Below, one piece after another: positions 1 to 13,400 of a stretch of 64,000 nucleotides of DNA (its first letter is position 1; every line of letters starts with the position of its first letter). The notes beneath the pieces were generated by a model. It had not been told where the DNA came from. It did no database searches and saw only the letters and a program-made list of their open reading frames with translations. The stretch comes from Anisakis pegreffii (Eukaryota; Nematoda; Chromadorea; Rhabditida; Anisakidae), in the NCBI GenBank assembly GCA_035041965.1, contig JAPYMA010000318.1, forward strand, positions 62,001-126,000, given 5' to 3'. A program made the position numbers and the translations under genes.

Positions 1-680
1 AACATATATTCATGAATTTGACAAATTTCTAGCAAAAAATCTCATCTGCTGTGATACAGCTATACTAATTAGTTGCAATTAATACCTTTTCTTAGGTTAT
101 TTATTTAACAATTAATACTTAGTATTATTTTAGAACTGTTCTTAGTTTTACATTTTATTTTTGATGGTTCCGTTTGAAATAAAACCAATTATAACGAAAT
201 GTAAAAACAAAGAAATGAACAAAACACATAATCATATTGATCATGTTCAACAAGTGTGCCATATACACCGGTAAGTTTCTTTCTAATCGAGAGCATCATT
301 TAGACATATATAAATTATAATAAATGCACTCGCATGCAATATCATTTACCCTCATTTGAGTAATTGTTGCAAAAAATAACATGAAACGTTTGCTTTGTGT
401 TTTGATGGAAAGAACGGAAATTTTTGATTTTGAGTTAGCTGATAATAGTAATGATCAGAAAATTCAATTAGCGATGGAGAATCAGAATTATTATGATAAG
501 TTAGAAAATTTTTGCCTTATTAAAACACTTAGATTACGCTTTAGCGATATGAAATTCCTATAATCAGTGTTGTTGTCCGAATTTTGATAATTATGAATAA
601 AACTGAACAAATAGACAATAATTATTTTGATGGGCAATAAACAATTGAATATTGGATTATGATCGTAATCCAAATATCAC

Positions 681-1666
681 TTTTTAAAATATGAGTTCTT
701 TCTTCCATAATGTTCACTATTATCTTCATTACTATTATAATCATTACTACTTGTAGCGTGGTTACTACAATTACTTTTACTATTTTTATTGCCGACAGTA
801 CCAGATTCATCAGATAAAAACGATTATTTCAATTCAAATTTTAAATATACAATTAGCGGTCACTTCAAAATGTTGATAATGACGGAACAGCATTAACAAC
901 AAAACTTTCGCTTGTAAGCATTTTTGCCAAGAGCGAACGTTAACTGTCAAATCAGACTATCTCAAATACGTACGAGTAAAGAACCGAATCGAAAATAAAT
1001 GTTGGCTTGATTTGTGCCATCCGCAGATATTATGCAATCCGTAGATATTCATATAAAAATCAAATTCAATGATAAAAACTGTGCATGACTGATGTAACAC
1101 TCGAGTGTCTCTAAGAACTGCTGATTATTTTGGAGAGATCTGAATACGATAAAATAAAATACTTGCTGAAAAGCATGATGACCAAGAACTGAAATGTAAT
1201 AAACACAGAAAACGAATGATACTCGGTGATCCATACCAATGATAATATCAAATAACGAATGCACAATAAAACAGAAGTAACTTACTCAGTCTCTGAGCCA
1301 CTATCACTCATATAATCGTATTCACGTCCTTCGTCCTCACCATCCTCGCTTTCATAAGCCGCTATTTCATCTGCATTTGCTACGCGTTGCTTCTTATCTT
1401 TATGTTGACGTGCGCCCTTTTTCTAACAATTTTTGATAATAATGAATAAACTTTGTGGTATTTACATCATGAGAATTTCACTGTTCAACTTTTATGCCAA
1501 CATAACAAATTAGAAGATCACGTTCACTTGAATCCGACTGATGAATATTCGAGTGTTATATCGATATCATAATCACTGATTAGCTTACATAATTCTGGAT
1601 TATTAAATCATGCTTTATTTCATCACAACCACATGAACAGAAATTGGATATAGGGAGAATTATTGC

Positions 1667-1748
<82 letters not shown>

Positions 1749-3966
1749 CTCGATGCGAACGAAACTTTTCGCAGCAAACGAGACCCAAACCACACGATAT
1801 AAGAATTTACAATCTGACGTTCTACTAACATGAGCATCAGACCGGAAATTGGCACTTGGTAGGTTCGAGCTCTGCTGCACGAGGGGAAGCTTTATTGAAA
1901 ACCAAATGGTGCAACTATACAATTTGTCACGGCCTTTCAACCGCTTAAATTCTTTATTGATATTATGCAAACAGTAATATCTGCACAACTCCTATTCACG
2001 CGCGTGTTTTGACCATTCGATGTTTAACCACGAGTATCGGAATGAATCAAATTTGGACTCAATCTCAGAAGTGAAGTGAAATTTCGTTGAGGCTTAGATT
2101 TTGGCGTAGACGAATACTCGAATATCAGTGATCGAGAGATACGCAGTCAGCTATATCAATTGAACACTCAGAAAAAAGACGTTGAGATGTCGTATTTTTT
2201 TAATGAATGGCTTCTTAAGAAAAAGAGAACCTTGCGCGTTTTTACCGCTGCACGCGAATCCTCATCGTCGTTATCGTTCTCACCAAATTCATCTTCATCT
2301 GAGCTTGCTTCATCTTTGATTTGCTTAATATAATTATAATAGCAATAACATAAACTTACTCAATACATTAACAATGTGCATTAAAATTTAATTCATCACG
2401 TTATTGACGTAAGCGCGAAGATCGTGTTAAATTTCGAAATAATTCAAAACAAAAAATGACAATCCTAAAATGAGTGCTCACTTACTAGGTTTCCACCAAA
2501 TAAACAATAATATCACACTAGTTCAGAGAAAAACGACAATTCAAATCAAGTAATCGTCAATAATCAAAAAATACCGACCAGCATCTTAGCTGTTTTCACA
2601 ATTTCTTCACCATCTTCGTTCGCTTCGTTAAGTTGACGACGAATCTGTGCTTTCAACGCGAACTGATTCATAACTTGATTACGCCTATGAACGAATGATC
2701 AGTTGATGTTATGAAAAGAATGGCATGTTGCAAGTAATCCGTAAAATTATTCGAATGAAATACCACGGTCAATTTCATTCTCGTTGCAATTATATGAGAA
2801 CATTCGAATAACGAACCAAAATGAATCACGAACAAGAGCAATAGTAACAGTAACATGTGCACAAAAAAAAACGAACTGTTGAAAACGTTCTTCAGCTTGA
2901 TCGATATTCAGCACGGGATGTTGAATGCAAGGTAAGAACTGGTACCAATCATCGATTTTGAATGCATGAAACTCTTCACCCGTTTTCATAAAGATCCAAT
3001 AATCGGCATGCTCACCAGCACCACCCTCTCTAATACTACGAAATTTACGCTCTTTTCCATCTGCAACAATCGCTGGGGAATGCTTGATGAAATGCTTAGC
3101 CACATAATGAAATGCTTTGTATTTTAAAAAAAAAGTTATTTTCCAAAATAATTTTTACGACAAAATCAGGAGATGTAACAACTCCAAAAAGTAACGATGG
3201 CTTTCCGCCAATTATAAACTGATTCAGAAAAAGAAGAATGGATCGAGCTAACGGATTCGTTGGCAATTAAAAAAGCAAGTTTAACAACAGAAGAGAAGCA
3301 AATTCGTAAACGAATGATTATGAAGCGCTCGCAACCGGTGGGTGACTAGTATAATACCGAAACAGTCAAAAAATTGCCTTGATCCTCAATGACCAATCTC
3401 CACGGCTGATTATCTAAGTGGTATTTACGCGTCTGATGGCCGTATTTCTTACGACGAGCCTCTTCCCTTGCTGCTGAGCCATATTCTGTGCCTGCACCAT
3501 AATCCTGCAGCGTTCCATGATCAACAATGAACTCTCATTTTATTGCAATCATTATGCAGAATATCACTAAGTAATAACTGTACACAAACGAACCTGTTTG
3601 ACTTCAGTGGCAGCTGCTTGCGCCGCATTATCTTCGCGAAACATACGAACCGAATGCTGGTTTGTCCAACGGCCCGGATCCACTGCAAGCGATCCGCTAA
3701 ACTTGATGATCGAATGTCGCCTATTGCGGCTTGGTCTGTAATCCGAAAATTCACAAAACAAATAATCGCTTTCGATCACTGAGTTACACCAAGCGATCGA
3801 GGAACGCATACTTAAATGTGCTTAACGGAAATTGAAATGTTGGTAATTTTCTTTTGAATGACAAGAATAGAAAGATGAACACAACAATTATTAAAGTAAA
3901 CAACTAGTGAACATACTTGGGAATATGTACGACATATTCGGATTGTTTCTGTTGAACTGACGACAT
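681..3966 (-). CDS. GTF2F1: TFIIF alpha subunit (RAP74), 3' end incomplete
   Basis: This is the large subunit of general transcription factor IIF, which binds RNA polymerase II and helps load it on promoters. Exons, 5' to 3': 3966-3917, 3735-3594, 3531-3378, 3060-2877, 2684-2579, 2323-2231 and 1422-1286. Phases agree throughout and give 288 codons. The start follows MSSVQQKQSEYVVHIPK, which aligns with the human N-terminus. The dimerisation region is clear: AREEARRKKYG, then DNQPWRLVIED, ERKFRSIREGG, DDWYQFLP and QRNQVMNQFALK. Exon 7 ends in an acidic block with YDYMSDSGSE, like human VDYMSDGSSS. The third intron appears to start with GC. A weak eighth exon at 779-681, rich in Ser/Asn/Glu, fits the phase but has a poor acceptor. 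The C-terminal winged helix was not found and probably lies left of the window. SCO1 lies upstream on the same strand. Confidence 0.9.
1668..1747. repeat. (TA)n microsatellite, about 40 units
   Basis: An uninterrupted TA dinucleotide run of about 80 bp sits in the intron between exons 6 and 7 of the TFIIF alpha gene. Apparent ORFs across it translate as alternating Ile-Tyr and are artefacts. Confidence 0.97.
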
Positions 3967-5055
3967 TGACACTTCTGAAATAATCAATGAAATTTTTGTT
4001 ACAAAATCGAATGCCGTTTGATAAATTATCATAAACTGATATGCGGAATTATGCACGTGGTGTATGGGTGCATACGAATCCAGTTATAATGTATTCAGCC
4101 TCTCACAATGTTTACATCTTAAGACACACGAATTGCACCAGTAAAAGATGGATATTTAAATAGCTAATTATGACGAAATGTTGAATTTACTCACTCAAAC
4201 ATCCTAATCAAGAAATCATGCGTATACGTGTGATAAGATAAGATTTAATCAAACTGAAATATATCGTGATGATAATGCAAATTTAGATGCAGCAAATAGA
4301 GCAACTGAAAGATCGATAGCTAAAATTATTTTTATTCAATGATAACAAAACAATTCGTTTGTCTCGAGAAAGAATCAACGAGACTTTGACACAGATTCAA
4401 CGCATCGAAACCAAGAAATAAGAAAGCAAAGACCGGTGTTAACATGAAAAATGAACAAAATTTGAAAAGTTTGCACACTCATTTGTAATGCACAATAAGT
4501 CTGGAATGTGATCTAAACATTCCATTAAGTGACTAAATCCTTTGTCAACGAAAGAATAAAGAAGAAATTCGAGAGAGTGTAACAATGTTCAACGTAATCA
4601 ATTCAACATCCAATTAGAGATACACTTGAAAGAATACAAATAAGATGAAGATATTATATGCAATGAATACGATAAATAATGCTGATAATAATAACGATAA
4701 TGACTCGATAAGTGCACATATAAAAAGAATCTTTTGACTAATCAATTTCATAGCGAGATAAGTTTGTGGTAAATTCGCACAAATATTAATTCAAACCACA
4801 ATCGATTAAATGCTACTGCAAATGACAAACAAAATCAAAGGTGACCCTTATCCGTGAGTGCGCAAGTATCAAAACGTAACCGTGATAATCCTTGTAACTA
4901 AACAACTGAAACCGGATCATGACAACTTGTTGAATGATAGGCGGTTAATAAACACCTTTTCCGAACCATCGTGCATACACGACGAGTTGCCACTCAAACG
5001 ACGATTCTCTTATGCAAATGAATACAAACAGCGTTCTCCCTCCCGTAATCACTTT
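3967..5055. other. Spacer between SCO1 stop and TFIIF alpha start
   Basis: About 1.09 kb of AT-rich DNA separates the SCO1 stop from the TFIIF alpha start, both on the minus strand. I see no convincing coding exon. The weak ORF at 4858-5082 (+) overlaps the antisense of the last SCO1 exon and is not supported. The spacer is where a trans-splice acceptor or a promoter for TFIIF alpha would lie, but I could not identify either. Confidence 0.6.
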
Positions 5056-6969
5056 TCAAATCCACGACTTTTGCTTGCGTAACGTTAGATCATACTTGAG
5101 TACCTTCATTTTGATCACATTCGCAATCTCATCCTCATTACGATTCTGACCTGAAATTGCGCGATAGAAACGATCAGCAAATTCTCGTTTTAACGTTATA
5201 AGGAAGATAAGTGGAAAATTTGACGCGGACTAACCGTAATAATCGTGGAAATTGCCATCTGGATCAATCAAATACATAATCACCGAATGATCAACGATAT
5301 AATCATCGGGCGCATTCTTGGATCGTGGCCCTTGACTGTAGTACACACGGAATGTTTTTGCCACTTTATCAACCTTTAAAGACGTACAGACTAGAAACGG
5401 TTTACATTCAAACGTCGTCGACAAATTAAAATGCTTCAGAATGATTTCAAACGAATCAAACTGATGAATACAAATAAGCGAACAATCGACTGTAACACTT
5501 TGAAGTGTTCAGTCTTTTCGTAGGCAACACCCACCTGCTCTTTATTACCCGTGTATCCACGAAGTTTGGGCGAGAACTCGAGGCAGTACTCTTTGACACG
5601 TTCAATGGTGTCTCGTTCAGGATCAACCGAAATAAAAATCGGAAGAATCGAAAACTTTTTTTGTGGCTCCGCATCCAAAATATCCACAACCTACAATAAA
5701 AACCGTAAAATATCAATTCCAAACCGAACTGATCACAACCCTCTCAGACCATATATCCCACTTATTTCGGCTACCCGAGAACTACGAATATCGACGTGTT
5801 CTGAGGAAGCATGATCATTGACAAAAAAAGCATCAGAAATTTTTGGGTAGAACGTCTTTGATAGCACAACTCCGCCACCAATATGTCTCACTAATCAGTT
5901 ACACAAAACTAATCAGATTTTGCGACGAATGTACAGTTCTGTCATTCAAAAAAATTACCAATTAATATAAACAAACAAAATAGGTAATATAACTGACTTG
6001 AAAGCAACCACCAAAAAGTAAACTAAAGTAAACTAGAATTGACTTGAAAGCAAGAATAAAAAATATTCGAAACTGACAAAAGTCATTAACCTTAATCATC
6101 TTTTCAATTTCATCCGGACACACATCAGGACAATGAGTGAAACCAAAATAGATGAGCAACCAATTGCCCTTCAGTTGCTCTGACCCTTCTAATTTGCCAT
6201 CTGTATTTAACAGTTCCCAAGGACCACCGATACGCGCTTTACCCGCCAATACTTTACGCCGTTTTTCCTCCTCGGCTAACCTCTGGAAGCATTACTATTA
6301 GTAATTCAGTCGTTTTTAAACAAAGCAGCAACTCCATAAACAGTGAATCGATGCAGTGAAAACGAAGAAAAAACCTTTTCCCGCATATAAATTAAGGCAC
6401 TCAACGCGATACCTCCAACTGTCAACGTACCAAGTGCGATCTTCCAACTGAATATATAACTACGATCGTGAGCATCTCGCTGTAAATGTAAAACGAAAAA
6501 TTTGACGCAACATTGTAGTAACACTGAAGTTTGGGAGTAACACTGAAGAACGAACAAAGCTAGCAACTAATAAGCATCATTATTTTACTACCTCTCTTCT
6601 CTGCTTGAAATTCATAAATTTCTCATCAATTTTAGGTCCACTATCATCCGATGCGTCACCTTTCTTTAACGCATTATCAATTTCATCCAAGTTGATTTTT
6701 GGATTGCCATCATCACTTGAGGACTGGCTATCTTTTCCACCTGAAAATCCATCACACTGGAACTGCAAACGTGAACTCATACGTACGAAAACAAAAGCTG
6801 ACAAAGTCTCGCACTTACTCTGCGAATGCTTCGTCGTAAGTGATCGATAAAATGCTCTATAACTGATGGTGGATGGATAGCATAAACTGACGATATTGAG
6901 TGGCTGTTCGAGAAAAACAGCTACTTTCCGAGAAGCGCTGAAACTACTTCTGATGACAGCCGATAGCAT
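5056..6969 (-). CDS. SCO1: SCO1/SenC mitochondrial copper chaperone
   Basis: SCO proteins sit in the mitochondrial inner membrane and deliver copper to the CuA site of cytochrome c oxidase subunit 2. Exons, 5' to 3': 6969-6819, 6740-6592, 6479-6375, 6282-6091, 5690-5535, 5373-5235 and 5150-5056. Phases are consistent and give 328 residues. Residues 1-50 are basic and Ser-rich with few acidic residues, as in a mitochondrial presequence. A single membrane segment spans about 111-132 (SWKIALGTLTVGG). The copper-binding CPDVC gives Cys186 and Cys190 after YFGFTH, and the partner His280 lies in DYIVDHSVIMYLI. PIFISVDPERDT and RVYYSQGP also match human SCO1 and SCO2. No key residue is missing. The gene lies directly upstream of TFIIF alpha on the same strand, compatible with an operon. 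Confidence 0.95.
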
Positions 6970-8900
6970 TGCTGATCTGTTGAACAGTCTGTTTCGACCC
7001 TTGAAAATTGCTTGATTTCAGCTGTCAAATCTTGTTATGTGGACCATAAAATGTTGGATCAAATTACTGTGTCATTCTATTGCGATGCTTTAAGCGCCCG
7101 TAATGATCCAAAATCTTCAGGCATTTGCACATATTAGTGCAACTTGTTGTTATAATTCTTCTTTTCTTCGACGAACAGCTGTTTTTATGAAATCATAATC
7201 AAACAACCAAATTTTCCAGTAAGCTCAGATATTCATATATGCTGCATAAAAAGTAGAAAAGAAATGGGTGCACCTGCTCACTGATATCGATGCAATCACT
7301 ACATGCTTACTTGATCAGTTTATGACACATAATCGTACCATCCACATTCACATTATTTGTGCTGTCATTTAAGAAATCTCAAAATTTCAATCACACGCTT
7401 CAGCATTCTTTCCGATGACGACCAACACTCATCTACGTATCATTAAGACCTCTTATTCAACTCATTTGAATCGATAAATAATTGTTTATTTGCCAATCCC
7501 TGCGCAAATCCTAATGCTATTGTACACTGCCATCCCATTTCTGACCTGTACACATCATTATGTATTATCTACATTATGCGTCATTATTCATGAGGACAAA
7601 AATGGCGCCATCTTCTTCGTCACCGAGCTTTATTATTGCAACATCCTTTCAACACTCATCTGACCATTCTCTGTATAACCGATGACCGTAAACTGATCTC
7701 TCTTTGTACATGAAAACTACCCTCAGCCTTTGTATGACACAACATGACTCCTTCGACGATTTAGTGGACGAACACACCACAAATTTTTTGGAGGATGCAG
7801 CTTTCCTCGTAGCTCTGAGCTCAATTAGACTACAGTAAAGCAGGTGTTCATTTAGTAATAATGAGATGAATGCAAGCACTCGAAAAGTATCCACATGTAT
7901 AGGTACGTGATCATCGACACAACCTGATTTCAACAGTACTCTTCACAGCTCAACATCTATTTCCAACTCACACTTGTGACTACAACTACTGCAATAAAGT
8001 GCAAAGAAACATTAGCAATAACACATCGGATTCAAATTTTAAAGTTTAATTTACAGACGATGATTGATTGTACGGCGATAAAATAATACAAGGAAAGGAA
8101 AACATTAAAAAAAACAAAACGATGAAGAGATCGTCGCGTGAAAGTAGCGACAGAGCCAAAAAATTGTGCCATGAAAATGGTAACGATAATATTAATAACG
8201 ATGCAACAATAGTTATTAGCATTATCATTACGAGAACTCACCAGACAATACATCAAATTAAAACGAACACAATTAAAAATGAGATTAAATATGTACGTGT
8301 GCACGGCCAGCAGATAACCAAAAACAACACATACATACATATTCGAGGTACTTGTCAATTTTCTTCTTCAGTTCTTAAGAAGGCAACAACTCACAGCTCA
8401 AAACAACAACACAATCAGAAACACCCAGTTCCCTCAGTCACCAACCTAAATTCATGAAAAACTTCACTCAATTTCCATTCATTCAGTTCATATTCGGCTA
8501 AACGAATAAAATTATTACTAGGATAATCATTATTCATAGGATGGACCAAGAAACCAGTCAAACGAACATTTGGCTCATTAATGACTGTGTGATTATTGTT
8601 GAACTGTGTTGCTGCTCCACAAATCGCTAATGCCTAGTATCATTATTACTGTCTCTTGTGCTTATCATCACTAGGATTAATAAACTGAATCAATTAATCA
8701 ATGGATGGAAATTTACATACAGATGAATCAAAAAATCGGTATTGAAATAAGTTTCCATTCACTCATAAAATACAGATTATATTGATTCACTGACCGAATG
8801 AGAGCGCTTAAATATACCAGCAACCGAATCATTCGTTATTAGAATATGAAAAGATTTCTGGTGGCATCGAACAATTGGTTGGGTTTTTTGCAACTGATTC
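6970..8900. other. Gene-free spacer upstream of SCO1
   Basis: Nothing here could be assigned. ORFs at 7649-7933 (-) and 8032-8457 (both strands) are short, lack consistent splice signals and resemble no family I know. The sequence is mostly A/T-rich with runs such as ATAATATTAATAACG. The SCO1 promoter should be just right of 6969. Confidence 0.5.
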
Positions 8901-8929
8901 AAAATGAAATAACAGCCTTGCTGTAATAA

Positions 8930-9655
8930 CCTCTTCTTTTCATTACAATGATGATGATATTTAGATCGATGAAGGGAAGTTCGAATCTCAAAACGGTACA
9001 AAGTAACGAAAATGTCGCATTCATAGTAATGATTATAACAGTTCATGACGAAACCACATTCAACTCACGGTCAGCGAGAGGGTTAAAACAACATAAAAGT
9101 AATCAAACCGACAATGTCACATCAATCAGATGAATGATGCAAAGCGAGTAATTGAGAGAATCTGTTGAATGAACGAGACAAATTAAGTAATGAATTAATC
9201 TTGGATGATAAAAAACAAGAGAGTGAATTGTTGATTTGAACAGAACTGATCAACAGATAATAAAGTATATACATAAATGTTAAATTGGAGGAGGTGGATA
9301 AGATGGTGAAAGGATTACAAGATTGGAAATGCGGACAAATTGAGTGATAACTGATAATACTGAAATGGTGGAACAAACACGTTGCATAACAACAGAAGAC
9401 ATTTACTATCAGAGAAAACCAAACGCATTACGTTCACGCATCTGACCTTGAAACGACTCTTTTTTCGGGCAAAAAGCGATACTTCTTGAAAGTGATCGGT
9501 TATTAGAAGCCGAGCAAGAGAGATTCAATAAAAGCAAATTCGTGAACATAATCCGAGAAATAAACAAAACCATATAAGAACAATTTACAGAGAAATTGAA
9601 AAACGAACAATTGTTACATGAATTGAAGAAGTGTGCTGCTGATAGATAAAGAGCC
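8930..9655 (+). pseudogene. Decayed coiled-coil protein gene fragment
   Basis: Read on the plus strand, several blocks have the heptad-rich, Glu/Lys/Leu composition of a coiled coil but are broken by stops and frameshifts. INQMNDAKRVIER ends in a stop near 9155. A shifted frame continues as NLLNERDKLSNELILDDKK to about 9237. After a gap come LLESDRLLEAEQERFNKSK and EQFTEKLKNEQLLHELKK up to about 9640, with an in-frame TAA between them. No single frame joins them and no splice sites rescue the breaks. The parent family cannot be told; many long coiled-coil proteins would look alike. It lies just beyond the 3' end of the HMG-box gene on the opposite strand. Confidence 0.45.
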
Positions 9656-9753
9656 GGCCAATGGTTTCATCACTCACATTCCTAAACGAAACGCTCGAAG
9701 CACCTTCCAGCCATTCATCCACCCATCCATGCGCCGGTTGCTCACAACGCTCC

Positions 9754-10484
9754 TCACTCCTTCTTATAGGCGGCTATATCCCTCTCATAGCGTTTCTTAT
9801 CATCTGCTGCTTTCTTTTCCCATTTCTAAACAAGGAAACACCAACTTTAATAATCGTTCACTTCAACGAATCTGAATCAATCAATCATTTCTTGCAGCAG
9901 GTTCACATGCAAAATACAACATCTCACTTTTTTTCAAACAATTGAACGCCAATTTGTTGTTGTATCCTCAGACTGTTGGTCAATCAAACATTCAGTGGCA
10001 ATCAGATAATGGAAATAAACTATGCGCTTAATATCAGACTGAGGAAGTAGTTTCCACTACATGGACACACAAGTACCATGTGGACAATTACATGTAACTG
10101 ATTTTCACTCCCTTAGATCAATGAGTATGGCGGAATGTGATTCACAATGTGAAGCCCTGGACGCAAGAAAGTCCTTGTATATATGATACTTCAGAAACGA
10201 GGAAAAATAGTTTGCCATTTCAAGTCAGCAAAATGAATCTAAAATGCTGATCACTGAAAAGATATAAACAAGGAAACAGTTAAAATATTGCTTACGGTTT
10301 TATCTGATAGTTTGCCCCACTCCAGACCAGCTGCTTTAGCCACATCAGCTACGCCCATACCTGGTTTCTTCAAACGTTCACGATTCTCTTGCATCCAGAA
10401 GAAGAATGCCGACATAGCACGCTTGGGTGCATTCGGATCCTTCGTTTTCTTGCTCGAGCCTGATGCCTTCTTCGCTTTAGCCAT
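9754..10484 (-). CDS. Single HMG-box DNA-binding protein
   Basis: This is a small nuclear HMG-box protein of the non-sequence-specific class that bends DNA. Two exons, 10484-10296 and 9825-9754, join in phase 0 and encode 86 residues. After a basic, Ser/Lys-rich N-terminus comes KDPNAPKRAMSAFFFWMQ, the classic HMG-box start, then ENRERLKKPG and VADVAKAAGLEWGKL. The second exon adds KWEKKAADDKKRYERDIAAY and ends KKE, completing helix 3. The ATG at 10484 is preferred over an upstream GTG because the protein then begins MAKAKK. The intron is 470 bp with a TTTAG acceptor. The length suits one-box nematode proteins such as the C. elegans HMG-1.1 type; the exact orthologue is not established. There is no acidic tail. 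Confidence 0.92.
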
Positions 10485-13400
10485 CAACACCAGTTATAAG
10501 ATTGAATGAACGCTTGGTAAAATATTAGAAAGCGACAACACTGAAAATGAAACATTATTCGTGAGCATCAATCATTGCCTGAACGACATTGGTAAGCAGC
10601 ACAAACACGTTGGGTATCCAATCAAAAAGGGATCTCTCATTAGATGAGGACAAAGTAATGAATAAGAATGAAAATGCGAGCGATGATCACAAACGCATCA
10701 ACGAATGACAGCATCGTCACGAACTCGTACATAAAACAAAAAAGAATACTTCACATTACATATACGAGCAAATATATCGCGGATTTATATATTTGGCTGA
10801 GTTATTCAACGCAAATTGAAACATAAACGAGTTGAATAGAATTGTTTATAGGGAAATAGAACGACCTAGCACAAACACACATCCCATCCACTAGAAAAAA
10901 TGACAAAGCTGCATAAATAAGAAATAAGTAAAACCAGGATAGAGCGGCAGCAGCAAAAAAATGAACACAAACGAATGAGACGCAGACTGAAGTACAAATA
11001 CAATAAGGTTTTGCACAGAAAGTTGCTTATCCTCAGTTGCGATAACATTTCCTCAGTTTTGCAGCAACACTACATCTTCGAACTATCATACTAAACATTA
11101 GCTTGAAAATTAAATTCCACACAACAATAGGAAAACACCGAACATTGAAACTGTGAAATGGACATTACGCCGGATCAAAACTAAGGATCTTTCGAAACAT
11201 TAGTACTCTGAAAGGAAGATACGAAAGTGGGCAAACAGGTCTCCTATTTCATGATCCAATCGCCAGAATTGCGCTGTTACTATAGGCAGTCTTTAAAATG
11301 AGTTTTTCAGGATATGTTAGAATGAGATTACAAAAACCAGCAATAACTTCAACCAGTGAAAATTAAAATAAACTTAAACTACTTGATCAACAGAAGTGAA
11401 TATTTCCAAACAAGATAGCATTGTTCGTCAGAAATAATCATCAAGATAAGCAATATTACCAACTACGACGTAGTACAGCAATCGTTCTCATACTAGTAAT
11501 AGCAATAATGCTGAGCGTTCGTAGTTGAAATAGCAAGAGTATGGAGCGTTGTTGTTCAGTAACAGCAGTAGTATTCAATCGTAAGATTGAATTGCCTGGC
11601 CTAGCCAATGCACACAACATCCATACACTGATATAAGTTGTTGGTAATACTCAGTGCTACGCTCTGCTCGGTTATATATTCTTCAAGAAGAACACAACAG
11701 CAGCATTTGTATATAGGAATACGCATATAATATGAATGCAGAGACGTACGTGATGTGGAAATGACTGCGTCGTTGTCGTTTCGTGTCATGTTTTAGTTAG
11801 ATAGGACAGATAGATCTATCGCCTGTTTGAATCGCTGGTTCGTTCGTCCGCCTCTCAATACATATTCATTGAATATGAACAACGACTAAGTAAGCCAGCG
11901 AGCAACGACTTTACGATGAACAAGGGGAATGGGGAATAACATTAACATCTATCTACACATATACTACAGCGGCACATATTCATATAAACCGTATCTATTC
12001 AATAAACATAGGATACAACACTGCAGAATGTGTTATAAACATCACAATATATGAATATCACAAGCGACTCGCTCAGTGAAATGCTGAACCCGACAATGAT
12101 AATCGCAAAAGAATAACAACGAAGAACTAGAGATAGATTGATGATAATGGCGCACCTCCTTTCCTCTTTATGCCTATATGCCTCTTGAATTAGGAGTCGA
12201 ATCGTTTTCGCTCTCACTGTAAGCATAAACATCTCATCTCTAACTGCAAAATTAATCTGTTATTACCGACGACCGCAGTGCAATTTGACTGCTGTTTACT
12301 GTACATATTCGATTGCTAGTGTCTTCTGACAAAACGCATATAGAGAATAGCATTCATTTACACCAAGTTTATCCATTATTTCAATCGCAATTTTACGGTG
12401 AACGGACGGCATACACAACATGGTATACCGCATAAAATTGGGACTGTGAAAAAGTCGGGCCTGGCCAAAGTAGAAACAGAAGTGCGTGCCTTTTGATAAT
12501 GTCGAACCAGTGTAAAAAAAAGTCTTTATGATAGTAATTCATGTTTACTAGAATGAAGGTTCGTACCGGAAAGGTGATTCTACGGATTTCAAGTGATGTA
12601 GGGCTGTGTGATTTTAAACCCATTAAAGTGGGAAGCGGATTTTTTTGGCCCCGTACTCGCATGTTCACGGAATTCGCTACCGAAAAGTTTGTGAACGTTG
12701 TGATACTGACCAGCACTCATTTCTTTGTAATGTTCCATATGTATTATAGAAAGTTCGTCTCACCCGTTTATTACTTCTGTGTATTGAGCGGCCAGTGGCT
12801 GTTCCTATGCAAGTTTATTTTCTATATCTTTGAATTGTATTTTATTTTTCTTAAATGAAGAAAAATTATTATTGTTTATTACGCATTGGTTCTATATAAT
12901 TCGTGCAATCTAATGAAATTCTATAGTCCGCACAATATAATCGATCAAGTCTTGTAAAATACGTTGAACTGAAAAGAAAACGAGAACAAAACTGACTGAA
13001 ATACAAGCGAATTCATTTAAAACAAAAAAATACCGACCACTTCTGGACACCGGTGACAAAAAAATTTCTCATTGAAAATAATTCACAAGGCATTAACATA
13101 ATGAGCAATTCAATTTTCACTGAGGATGTCGAACAACAAACTAGTAGCGATTTCCATAGAAATCAAAGCATGAAAGCCAAAGAACTCCGCTCCACGATCG
13201 ACGGAATTAAATATCAAGTATGTAACTCCAGGTTACTACAAGCCAATTTTCGAGTGTAAAATCTTATATGGGTTCATTTAAATTGCCTTTATGAGAACTT
13301 TTTTCGCAATGACCCAGCGTTTCCACAATTTGTGGGGAAAAATAAAATACACGAACCTTGATAAAAATGTGAAGAACAAACAGGCGCTTACGTGAACAAC

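Noticed and set aside
1580..1988. Minus-strand ORFs of 91 and 121 codons
   Set aside because: Both run through the TA microsatellite and encode Ile-Tyr repeats; intronic.
9633..9945. Plus-strand ORFs of 80 and 94 codons
   Set aside because: They are antisense to the second exon of the HMG-box gene, which has clear family similarity.
10485..10490. GTG start giving MLM at the HMG-box N-terminus
   Set aside because: The ATG two codons later gives the normal MAKAKK start; non-ATG starts are unlikely here.
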